Program-made: the position numbers and the translations under genes
Notes under the pieces: model-generated
Seen by the model: only the letters and a program-made list of their open reading frames with translations
Told to the model about the DNA's origin: nothing
Database searches by the model: none
Shown here: positions 6,487 through 11,698 of the stretch, in pieces
Layout: each line of letters opens with the position of its first letter
Numbering within the stretch: the first letter of the stretch is position 1
Source of the DNA: Streptosporangiaceae bacterium
GTDB lineage: Bacteria > Actinomycetota > Actinomycetes > Streptosporangiales > Streptosporangiaceae
Assembly (NCBI GenBank): GCA_030039095.1
Contig: JASHQP010000497.1
Location: forward strand, 1 to 11,698
DNA length: 11,698 bases
Reading direction: 5' to 3'

Positions 6487-6498
6487 GGACAAAACATA
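6487..6498 (-). promoter_or_regulatory. Leaderless-type promoter of the hydrolase gene
   Basis: On the minus strand, TATGTT (6498-6493) matches the actinobacterial -10 pattern TAnnnT. Six bases then precede the ATG at 6486, and there is no Shine-Dalgarno. Transcription would begin at or beside the A of the start codon. No clear -35 is visible. The 202-bp gap between Ku and this gene (6487-6688) shows nothing else I can support. Confidence 0.45.
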
Positions 6499-6688
6499 CC
6501 TGCGGGAGGCGGTGCCCCCGCGCACACCGCGGCCACCCTGCGAACTCCGCCCCGGCGCCCCCGTGCCCCCGCACCCCGCTGCCACTCCGAGCGGTGCCGA
6601 GCGAGTGGCTGCCGTACCTGGCCGCGTGCGCCACGACCTCGTTGCAGTTCCCCGGGAGGCGAATCGGCGCGGTGAACATCGGGCAGCC

Positions 6689-7753
6689 TCAGCTTGCGCG
6701 ACGGCGGGTCCTTGCTCTGGGTGCGGCGTCGCCCTTCTCCGGCCCGCCTTCCTTGCCTGCCTTGCCTGCCGGTTCCTTTGCGGTTCGCGCCCTGGTTCCG
6801 CTGCCGCGGCCCCCGGCGGTGCCGCTGCCGTCGGCGCTGCTCTCGCTGGCCTTGCCGCCGCCTGACCGGGTCTGTCCGCTCGCCCCGCCGCGGGCCGAGC
6901 CCGGCCGGCGCGCCTTCGCGCCGTCCTCGATCTCCCGCTGCGGCTCCTTCACCTCGGCGGTGACCTCGCCAGCCTGGTGCGGGGCCTGGCGGGCGGCGGC
7001 GAGACTCGCCTCGAGCGCATCGGCGAGGCTCGTCGGCTCCGCAGCCCCGGCCGGGCTCTCCGGCTGGACCACCTCGCGCCCCTCGACCTTCGCGTTCACG
7101 AGCTCGGCAAGCGCCTCGCGATAGTTGTCGTGGAACTCATCGGGGTCGAAGTCCACGGTCATCGACTCGATCAGCGACGCCGCCATCTTCAGCTCCTGCG
7201 ACCGCACCTCGATGTCATCCTCGAGGAACGGGAAATCGGGCGTGCGGACCTCGTCGGGCCACAGCAACGTCTCGAGCACGAGCAGCCCGTCCCTGGTGCG
7301 CAGCGTCGCCAGCGATTCCCGCTGCCTGAGCGCGACGAGGGCCAGCGCCACCTTTCCGGAGCGCTCGAGTGAATCGCGCAGCAGCACGTATGCCCTGGAC
7401 CCGGCCGCCTCCGGCTCGACGAAGTAGCTGCGGTTGAGCAGAATCGGGTCCAGCTGCTCCGCGGGCAGGAAGTGCAGTACCTCGATGCTCCGGGTGGTCG
7501 GCAGGGGGAGCTCGGCCAGGTCTTCGTCGGTGAGCACGACCATCTCGCCGGTCGGCAGCTCGTAGCCCTTGGCCACGTCCTCGTACGGAACTTCCTGACC
7601 GTCGATCGAGCACACCCTGCGGAACCGGATCCGGCCGCCGTCTTCGCGATGCACCTGCCGGAACGCAATATCCTTCTGTTCCGTCGCAGCGTAGAGTTTT
7701 ACCGGGATCATGACCAGGCCGAAGGAAATCGCGCCCTTCCACATGCTGCGCAT
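6689..7753 (-). CDS. ku: Ku protein, non-homologous end-joining DNA-end-binding factor
   Basis: Bacterial Ku forms a homodimeric ring on double-strand ends and recruits the ligase LigD. The N-terminus MRSMWKGAISFGLVMIPVKL is the family signature, and the Ku core runs to about residue 255, ending near SLADALEASLAAAR. Residues 256-354 form a low-complexity tail rich in Gly, Ala, Ser, Arg and Lys, with a basic end (RARTRRRAS). Basic extensions of this kind in actinobacterial Ku bind DNA and help the ring move inward. At 354 residues it is longer than the roughly 270-320 residues usual for minimal forms. The ATG at 7753 follows GGGAG by 5 nt. No ligD lies within the window. The gene is divergent from a small acidic protein. 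Confidence 0.96.
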   Translation of the reverse strand: MRSMWKGAISFGLVMIPVKLYAATEQKDIAFRQVHREDGGRIRFRRVCSIDGQEVPYEDVAKGYELPTGEMVVLTDEDLAELPLPTTRSIEVLHFLPAEQLDPILLNRSYFVEPEAAGSRAYVLLRDSLERSGKVALALVALRQRESLATLRTRDGLLVLETLLWPDEVRTPDFPFLEDDIEVRSQELKMAASLIESMTVDFDPDEFHDNYREALAELVNAKVEGREVVQPESPAGAAEPTSLADALEASLAAARQAPHQAGEVTAEVKEPQREIEDGAKARRPGSARGGASGQTRSGGGKASESSADGSGTAGGRGSGTRARTAKEPAGKAGKEGGPEKGDAAPRARTRRRAS

Positions 7754-7778
7754 GGTGTCTCCCTACCCCGTCATCTCG

Positions 7779-7836
7779 GGTACTGATACCACAGTGTGTC
7801 CTGAATATTCTTATCGGCACTACGTTCGATGCATCG
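7779..7836. promoter_or_regulatory. Divergent ku / small acidic protein promoter region with three palindromes
   Basis: The 102-bp gap holds GGTACTGATACC (7779-7790, 4-bp arms), GAATATTC (7803-7810) and CGATGCATCG (7827-7836, perfect). Centres are 22 and 25 bp apart. TACGTT (7821-7826) fits a TAnnnT -10 for the plus-strand gene, placing a start about 20 nt before its ATG. No clear -35 is seen for either direction. Co-control of the two genes from this region is inferred from layout. Confidence 0.3.
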
Positions 7837-7855
7837 CTCGGATGAGGAGGCTTGC

Positions 7856-8038
7856 ATGAGCGAGATGGGCCTTGAGCAGCCTGTGGACGATTCCGTCGAG
7901 CAGGATCAGGATGCCATCCCTGACGGAGAGGAACCGGACGAGGTCGACCTGTCACACGAGGTTCCGCTCGAGGTAGATGAGGCCGACGCGGCAGAACAGG
8001 AACGCGAGCTTAGCCTCGACGAGGACGACTACCGCTGA
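7856..8038 (+). CDS. Small, highly acidic protein of unknown function (60 residues)
   Basis: The ATG at 7856 follows GAGGAGG by 5 nt, a strong ribosome site that fixes the start. Of 60 residues, 25 are Asp or Glu and only two are Arg with no Lys, giving a net charge near -23. There is no signal peptide, membrane segment or cysteine, and it is probably disordered. The C-terminal part VDEADAAEQERE...LDEDDYR resembles small acidic hypothetical proteins I recall from other actinomycetes, but I cannot verify that here. It is divergent from ku, whose product has a basic tail, so electrostatic partnership is conceivable but unproven. It lies 56 bp upstream of the TetR gene and might share its transcript. 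Confidence 0.75.
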   Translation: MSEMGLEQPVDDSVEQDQDAIPDGEEPDEVDLSHEVPLEVDEADAAEQERELSLDEDDYR

Positions 8039-8042
8039 CACG

Positions 8043-8073
8043 TAAGATTGCATAAGCGTCATCTTGATGTGAC
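8043..8073 (+). promoter_or_regulatory. Candidate tetR promoter and operator
   Basis: TAAGAT (8043-8048) fits a TAnnnT -10 and would start transcription near 8055. Just downstream, GTCATC (8058-8063) pairs with GATG-T-GAC (8066-8073), an inverted repeat with one bulged base. This is where an autoregulating TetR protein would block transcription. The symmetry is short, so confidence is low. Confidence 0.3.
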
Positions 8074-8094
8074 AGCAGATACCCGGAGAAACTC

Positions 8095-8724
8095 GTGACC
8101 GCATCGCCGCAGGCCAGATCGCATGGGTCGGCCGGCACCCGGCTGCCGCGGCCGGCCCGGCGCCGGCAACTGCTCGGCGCGGCCCAGGAGGTTTTCGTCG
8201 CCCACGGGTATCACGCGGCCGCCATGGACGAGATCGCCGAACGGGCCGGCGTCAGCAAGCCCGTGCTCTACCAGCATTTCCCGGGCAAGCTCGAGCTGTA
8301 TCTCGCGCTGCTGGACGAGAGCGTCGAAGAACTGGTGGAGATCGTGCAGGGGGCGCTGTCCTCGACCACCGACAACAAGCAGCGCGTGCCAGCGACCTTC
8401 CAGGCCTTCTTCGACTTCGTCAGCAGCTCGGGCGAGGCGTTCCGTCTGGTGTTCGAGTCCGATCTGAGCAACGAGCCGACCGTGCGCGAGCGCCTGGATC
8501 GCACCATGCGCGCCTGCGCCGACATGATCAGCCAGTTCATCCGCGAGGACGCCGGCCTGTCCGATGACGAGGCGCACCTGCTGGGCATGGCCCTGGTCGG
8601 CATGGCCCAGGTCAGCTCCAGGTACTGGCTGAGCACGGGGCGCGCGATTCCCAAGGATGCCGCCGAGCAACTGCTGGCGCGGCTCGCCTGGCGTGGCATC
8701 AGCGGCTGGCCCCGCACCACCTGA
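8095..8724 (+). CDS. TetR-family transcriptional regulator
   Basis: This 209-residue protein starts at the GTG at 8095, after GGAGAA. Its N-terminal DNA-binding domain spans about residues 20-67: RRQLLGAAQEVFVAHGYHAA, then MDEIAERAGVSKPVLYQHF (44-62), the helix-turn-helix. The remaining all-helical part would bind ligand and dimerise. The ligand is unknown. It is followed 54 bp later by DUF3107, then a ferritin-like gene and a DEAD-box helicase. I recognise this order from Rv3208-Rv3211 of M. tuberculosis, where Rv3208 is the TetR. Autoregulation, perhaps with control of the DUF3107 gene, is likely from position. Confidence 0.93.
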   Translation: MTASPQARSHGSAGTRLPRPARRRQLLGAAQEVFVAHGYHAAAMDEIAERAGVSKPVLYQHFPGKLELYLALLDESVEELVEIVQGALSSTTDNKQRVPATFQAFFDFVSSSGEAFRLVFESDLSNEPTVRERLDRTMRACADMISQFIREDAGLSDDEAHLLGMALVGMAQVSSRYWLSTGRAIPKDAAEQLLARLAWRGISGWPRTT

Positions 8725-8740
8725 ACCATCCGGATCCGGG

Positions 8741-8761
8741 CTAGCCTGGCGCTAGCCTCGG
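8741..8761 (+). promoter_or_regulatory. Two direct repeats carrying -10-like boxes before the DUF3107 gene
   Basis: CTAGCCTGGCG (8741-8751) is followed directly by CTAGCCTCGG (8752-8761). Each holds TAGCCT, a TAnnnT -10 match, at 8742-8747 and 8753-8758. Use of the second would place a transcript start near 8765, just before the ribosome site at 8766-8774. No -35 is evident. The DUF3107 gene may therefore be transcribed on its own as well as from the tetR promoter. Confidence 0.25.
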
Positions 8762-8778
8762 TTGCGGAGAGGAGCGCC

Positions 8779-9006
8779 GTGGAAATCAAGATCGGCATTC
8801 AGTCCGTGCCGCGAGAGCTCGTCATAGAGACCAAGTCCTCCTTCGAGGACGTGCAGCGCGCCCTTGCCGCGGCGGTCGCCGACGGCGGTGTGTTCACGCT
8901 CGGGGACGAGAGAGGCGGCAGGGTCCTGATTCCCGCCGATAAGATTGCCTACCTCGAAGTTAGCGGCAGCGAGCCCCGCCGTATCGGCTTCGGCAACACC
9001 CTTTGA
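8779..9006 (+). CDS. DUF3107 protein (Rv3208A/TB9.4-like)
   Basis: This 75-residue protein begins at the GTG at 8779, behind GGAGAGGAG. The sequence MEIKIGIQSVPRELVIET opens the small actinobacterial DUF3107 family. It continues with SSFEDVQRAL, a VLIPADKIAYLEV strand and the RRIGFG ending. Full family length is present. It is predicted to be a small alpha/beta cytosolic protein. In M. tuberculosis the homologue TB9.4 was found as an antigen, but its biochemical role is unknown to me. It lies downstream of TetR in the conserved order. Its last codons, CTT TGA, form the start of the first 14-bp tandem repeat. Confidence 0.9.
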   Translation: MEIKIGIQSVPRELVIETKSSFEDVQRALAAAVADGGVFTLGDERGGRVLIPADKIAYLEVSGSEPRRIGFGNTL

Positions 9007-9042
9007 CTCTGCCCCTTTGACCCTGCCCCTTTGACCCTGCGC
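9001..9042. repeat. Three 14-bp tandem repeats at the end of the DUF3107 gene
   Basis: Units CTTTGACTCTGCCC (9001-9014), CTTTGACCCTGCCC (9015-9028) and CTTTGACCCTGCGC (9029-9042) differ by single bases. The first copy contains the stop of the DUF3107 gene. Because 14 is not a multiple of three, the three TGA triplets (9004, 9018, 9032) fall in all three plus frames. The repeat lies between convergent stops and shows no hairpin able to act as a terminator. Replication slippage is the likely origin. Confidence 0.9.
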
Positions 9043-9050
9043 CGAATGCG

Positions 9051-9776
9051 CTAATCGCCGAGGCCGAGCGCTGCCATTCGCTGGGTGTGGGCATCCGTCA
9101 GCGCCGCAAACATCCGGCCTATCGTGCCCAGCTGAGTCTCTTCTTCGCCCGCGAGAAGCGCCGCCAGGTCCTCTCGCTCCGCCGCGACCCGCTGCGCCTG
9201 TCCCAGGGCCTCGCCCACCAGCCGGCGGGCCCACAACGCCAGCCGTCCGGCTACAGCGGGGTCGGCCTCGATGGCCTGTCGCACCCGGGCCACTGCGAAT
9301 GCGGCGTGCCCGGTGTCCTTCTGAACCTCAGCGACAAGTTCTGCCGTCTGCGAGTCGAGCAACTCGGCCACGGTCCGGTAGAAATCAACCGCTATGCCGT
9401 CTCCGACATAAGCCTTTACGAGGCTTTCCAGCCAGCTGGAAGGCGCGGTTCTGGCGTGGAATTCGTCGATCGCAGCGACGAAAGGCTGCATCGCCTCGTC
9501 GGGATCTACTCGCAGCTCCTCCAGCCGGGCGCGAATCAGCTTGAAATTGCCGAACTCGGCAGCGGCCATCTCAGCGAGCGCCGCCTTGTCGGCGAGTGAC
9601 TCGGCGAGCGCGGCATCTTCGGCAAGCCGGAAAAAAGCCACAAGTAGCGCATAAGCCAGCACGCCGAGCAGGTCGATCGCGCCCCGGATCCTGCGCCGAT
9701 CCGGCTCCGAATTCCCGGGCCCGGTGGACCCGGTGGCGCCTTCCGCGGCCGCGCCGTGCGGGTCATTCTGCGTCAC
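9051..9776 (-). CDS. Ferritin-like fold protein (MiaE-like, Rv3210c-type)
   Basis: This 241-residue, mainly helical protein starts at the GTG at 9776. After a 30-residue polar N-terminus come helices at about 35-65, 66-90, 115-140 and 160-205. Sequence runs such as EELRVDPDEAMQPF, WLESLVKAYVGDGIAVDFYR and RLALWARRLVGEALGQAQRV match the actinobacterial family annotated as ferritin-like or as similar to the tRNA hydroxylase MiaE. Candidate metal ligands are E53, E74 and E189. In the expected E-x-x-H after E74 the histidine is N77, and E189 is followed by Leu-Gly-Gln rather than a histidine. Diiron binding is therefore doubtful, and tRNA hydroxylation should not be assumed. It is convergent with the DUF3107 gene and divergent from the helicase, as I recall for Rv3208A-Rv3211. 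Confidence 0.82.
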   Translation of the reverse strand: MTQNDPHGAAAEGATGSTGPGNSEPDRRRIRGAIDLLGVLAYALLVAFFRLAEDAALAESLADKAALAEMAAAEFGNFKLIRARLEELRVDPDEAMQPFVAAIDEFHARTAPSSWLESLVKAYVGDGIAVDFYRTVAELLDSQTAELVAEVQKDTGHAAFAVARVRQAIEADPAVAGRLALWARRLVGEALGQAQRVAAEREDLAALLAGEEETQLGTIGRMFAALTDAHTQRMAALGLGD

Positions 9777-9788
9777 GAGCGCAGCGTA
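9777..9788 (-). promoter_or_regulatory. Leaderless-type promoter of the ferritin-like gene
   Basis: On the minus strand, TACGCT (9788-9783) fits TAnnnT. Exactly six bases separate it from the GTG at 9776, and no Shine-Dalgarno is present. This is the same spacing as the hydrolase promoter at 6498-6493. A leaderless transcript is predicted. Confidence 0.4.
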
Positions 9789-9843
9789 ACAACTCCCCGC
9801 GCGCCGCGGCCGGCATGCCTGACGCCACCCGAGCGGCCGATGT

Positions 9844-9852
9844 TGCTAGACT
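9844..9852 (+). promoter_or_regulatory. Extended -10 promoter of the helicase leader
   Basis: TGCTAGACT (9844-9852) combines an extended -10 TGn with TAGACT, a strong actinobacterial -10. The expected start is near 9859, which would leave a leader of about 290 nt before the helicase start. No good -35 is present, as is usual for extended -10 promoters. It is divergent from the ferritin-like promoter about 60 bp away. Confidence 0.45.
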
Positions 9853-9859
9853 GTTGCAC

Positions 9860-10150
9860 AATCCGCATGTGGAATGCGGTAACCCCCACTCGTCGTTACA
9901 CGAAGCGTAAGGCGCGGCGATTGCGAGGGAGCGGCGACCGCCCCCTCGAGGACCGCGCTGATTTCCTCCGTGAGCGTGTGGCTATGTGCCTTGCATTACG
10001 GCACTGAGCTCCCACTGGAGGGTTCGGTTACAGTCCGCGATGTCGGCCTGGGGTGCGAGAGCGCTCCGCGGACCGCGGGCCTTGATGGAGGCGGAAGCCC
10101 TGACAACAGATACATGCGGCATGCAGACCGCGCCAGACGAAGAGCGCGAC
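9860..10150 (+). other. Long structured 5' leader of the helicase mRNA
   Basis: This stretch has no convincing gene. Its main element is a strong hairpin at 9924-9948: CGAGGGAGCGG, loop CGA, CCGCCCCCTCG, that is 11 pairs with one mismatch. No T-run follows, so it is not an ordinary terminator. A short frame at 9867-10007 would encode a 46-residue basic peptide (MWNAVTPTRRYTKRKARRLR...), with no ribosome site. ATGs at 10040, 10085 and 10121 are in frame with the helicase but lack ribosome sites. Long leaders with self-regulatory structure are known for some cold-shock RNA helicases; such a role here is inference. Confidence 0.4.
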
Positions 10151-11698
10151 ATGCCCGAAACGAACAACGACAACCAGGCACCGGCTGAGAGCGACGGCCA
10201 CCAGGCAGGCTCCGGCAACAGCGCCATGACCTTTCGCGACCTCGGCGTTGCCGAGCCGATCTGCGCCGCGCTCGAGACGGCGGGGATCACGCGAGCGTTC
10301 CCGATCCAGGCACTGACCCTCCCGATCGCGCTTGGCGGGCAGGACCTCATCGGGCAGGCGAGGACCGGAACCGGGAAGACACTGGCGTTCGGCGTGCCGC
10401 TGCTGCAGCGGCTGGACGAGAGCCCGGGGGGCAAGCCCTCGGCGCCCCGTGCCCTGGTCGTGGTGCCCACCAGGGAGCTGGCCATCCAGGTGGGCGACGA
10501 CCTGCGCATCGCGGGTTCCGTGCTCGGGAGCCGGGTGGTCACGCTGTACGGCGGCCGCGCTTACGAGCCTCAGATCGAGGCGCTGGCGAACGTGGACATC
10601 GTGGTCGGCACGCCCGGCCGGCTGCTCGACCTGGTCCGACAGCGCCATCTCGACCTGTCACAGGTCTCCGCGCTCGTGCTCGACGAGGCCGACAAGATGC
10701 TCGATCTGGGGTTCCTCCCAGACGTGGAGAAAATCCTCTCCCGCACCCCGGCGCACCGGCAGACGATGCTGTTCTCCGCCACCATGCCCGGCGAGGTGGT
10801 CACGCTGGCCCGCCGCCATCTCACGCGGCCAACGCACATACGCGCCGAGCACCACGACGAACCCGCGCACGTGCCAAGCACCGAGCAGCACGTATTCCGC
10901 GCGCACCAGATGGACAAGATCGAGGTTCTGGCCCGGGTGCTGCAGGCCGAGGGCCGAGGGCTGACGATCGTGTTCTGCCGGACGAAGCGGGCCTGCGACC
11001 AGGTCGCGGCCGCGCTGACGACACGCGGCTTCGCTGCCGCCGCTGTTCACGGCGACCTCGGGCAGGGACAGCGCGAGCGCGCGATGCGGGCGTTCCGCAG
11101 CGGGAAGGTCGACGTGCTCGTCGCGACCGAAGTGGCCGCGCGCGGCCTGGACGTCGACGACGTCACGCACGTGGTCAACTACGAGTGCCCGGAAGACGAC
11201 AAGACCTACCTGCACCGCACCGGCCGGACCGGCCGGGCCGGGCGCACGGGCGTGGCCGTGACGTTCGTGGACTGGCGTGACCTGCAGCGCTGGAAGCTCA
11301 TCGACGAGGCGCTCGGCCTCGGCCAGCCCGAGCCCGAGGAGACCTACTCGACATCCGCCCACCTGCGCAGCGCACTGCGGATCCCGGAGGGCGCCACCGG
11401 CACGCTGCCCGTGAACGAGCGCGGCCGCCTCGGCCTCGAGGCCGAGGACCTCGAGGACATCGGCGAAACCGGCCGTATCCGCTCGCGCGCCGCCCGCAGC
11501 GCCAAGGACTCCGGCGCCAGGCGCGGCGGCCGTGGTGAGTCGGCCAGCAGGCGCGAGGGCGGGCAGATCAGGAAGCGTCCCCGGCGCAGGACCAGGGCTG
11601 GTGTGGCCATCAGCGAACCCGGCGAGCCCGGCAACGGGCCAGCCAAGGCCCAGAATCACGCGGCACCGGCCGACGAGGCGGGGCAGGCGCGGCGCCAG
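10151..11698 (+). CDS. rhlE: DEAD-box ATP-dependent RNA helicase, 3' end outside window
   Basis: The open frame runs 516 codons without a stop to the edge. The Q motif region is FRDLGV with FPIQ (Q53). Motif I is ARTGTGKT (70-77), Ia PTRELA (106-111), GG 134-135, Ib TPGR (154-157), II DEAD (178-181) and III SAT (209-211). Motif V lies in ATEVAARGLDV (325-335) and VI is HRTGRTGR (355-362). Both RecA-like domains are complete. After about residue 400 comes an Arg/Gly/Ser-rich tail, typical of RNA-binding extensions. The start at 10151 is chosen for the GAAGAG 6 nt upstream. ATG at 10226, nearer the conserved core, and ATGs at 10121, 10085 and 10040 are alternatives. Such helicases unwind short RNA duplexes in ribosome assembly and mRNA turnover. 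The symbol rests on synteny with Rv3211 (rhlE). Confidence 0.93.
   Translation, partial: MPETNNDNQAPAESDGHQAGSGNSAMTFRDLGVAEPICAALETAGITRAFPIQALTLPIALGGQDLIGQARTGTGKTLAFGVPLLQRLDESPGGKPSAPRALVVVPTRELAIQVGDDLRIAGSVLGSRVVTLYGGRAYEPQIEALANVDIVVGTPGRLLDLVRQRHLDLSQVSALVLDEADKMLDLGFLPDVEKILSRTPAHRQTMLFSATMPGEVVTLARRHLTRPTHIRAEHHDEPAHVPSTEQHVFRAHQMDKIEVLARVLQAEGRGLTIVFCRTKRACDQVAAALTTRGFAAAAVHGDLGQGQRERAMRAFRSGKVDVLVATEVAARGLDVDDVTHVVNYECPEDDKTYLHRTGRTGRAGRTGVAVTFVDWRDLQRWKLIDEALGLGQPEPEETYSTSAHLRSALRIPEGATGTLPVNERGRLGLEAEDLEDIGETGRIRSRAARSAKDSGARRGGRGESASRREGGQIRKRPRRRTRAGVAISEPGEPGNGPAKAQNHAAPADEAGQARRQ

Noticed and set aside
6487..6679. Minus-strand small frame between ku and the hydrolase
   Set aside because: No ribosome site and no family resemblance. 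It overlaps the hydrolase promoter and start.
1..11698. Search for CRISPR arrays, insertion sequences, prophage genes, tRNA or rRNA genes
   Set aside because: No regularly spaced repeats, transposase or integrase motifs, or RNA gene signatures were seen by eye on either strand.

Overview
The window is very GC-rich DNA with third-position GC bias, frequent GTG starts, at least one TTG start, and several genes whose -10 box sits 6-7 nt before the start codon, suggesting leaderless mRNAs. Together with Ku, a DUF3107 protein and a TetR/DUF3107/ferritin-like/RhlE gene order that I recall from Mycobacterium tuberculosis (Rv3208-Rv3211), this points to an actinomycete chromosome. I see no prophage, insertion sequence, CRISPR array, tRNA or rRNA.

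Left part (1-2428): a decayed ECF sigma-factor gene runs off the left edge on the minus strand. It has three frameshifts and a nonsense codon in about 290 bases. Behind it lie a 40-bp imperfect inverted repeat and an intact minus-strand MerR-type regulator with a cobalamin-binding-like sensor domain (CarH/LitR type). A short-chain dehydrogenase (SDR) is divergent from the regulator across a 135-bp region holding two palindromes about two helical turns apart and a 17-bp tandem repeat. A MerR-B12 regulator beside an ECF sigma gene recalls the LitR/LitS light-control pair. Here the sigma partner is dead and one sensor position is altered.

Middle part (2429-6486): an AT-rich promoter-like island precedes a short remnant of the N-terminus of an SsuD-type flavin-dependent (LLM) monooxygenase. 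An intact NADPH-dependent FMN reductase follows, probably the surviving reductase of a former two-component monooxygenase. It overlaps tail-to-tail with a minus-strand cluster read in the order alpha/beta hydrolase, N-acetylglucosamine-6-phosphate deacetylase (nagA), GlmS-like SIS protein. The last two overlap by 4 bases and probably convert GlcNAc-6-P to GlcN-6-P and on to fructose-6-P.

Right part (6689-11698): Ku, the end-joining DNA-end-binding protein with a long basic tail, is divergent from a gene for a 60-residue, extremely acidic protein. Then come TetR and DUF3107 on the plus strand, three 14-bp tandem repeats, a minus-strand ferritin-like (MiaE-like) protein, and a DEAD-box RNA helicase on the plus strand with a long structured leader. 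The helicase continues past the right edge.

I found no convincing complete new system. The best leads are the eroded sensor/sigma pair, the ssuD remnant, the Ku/acidic-protein pair, and the helicase leader.
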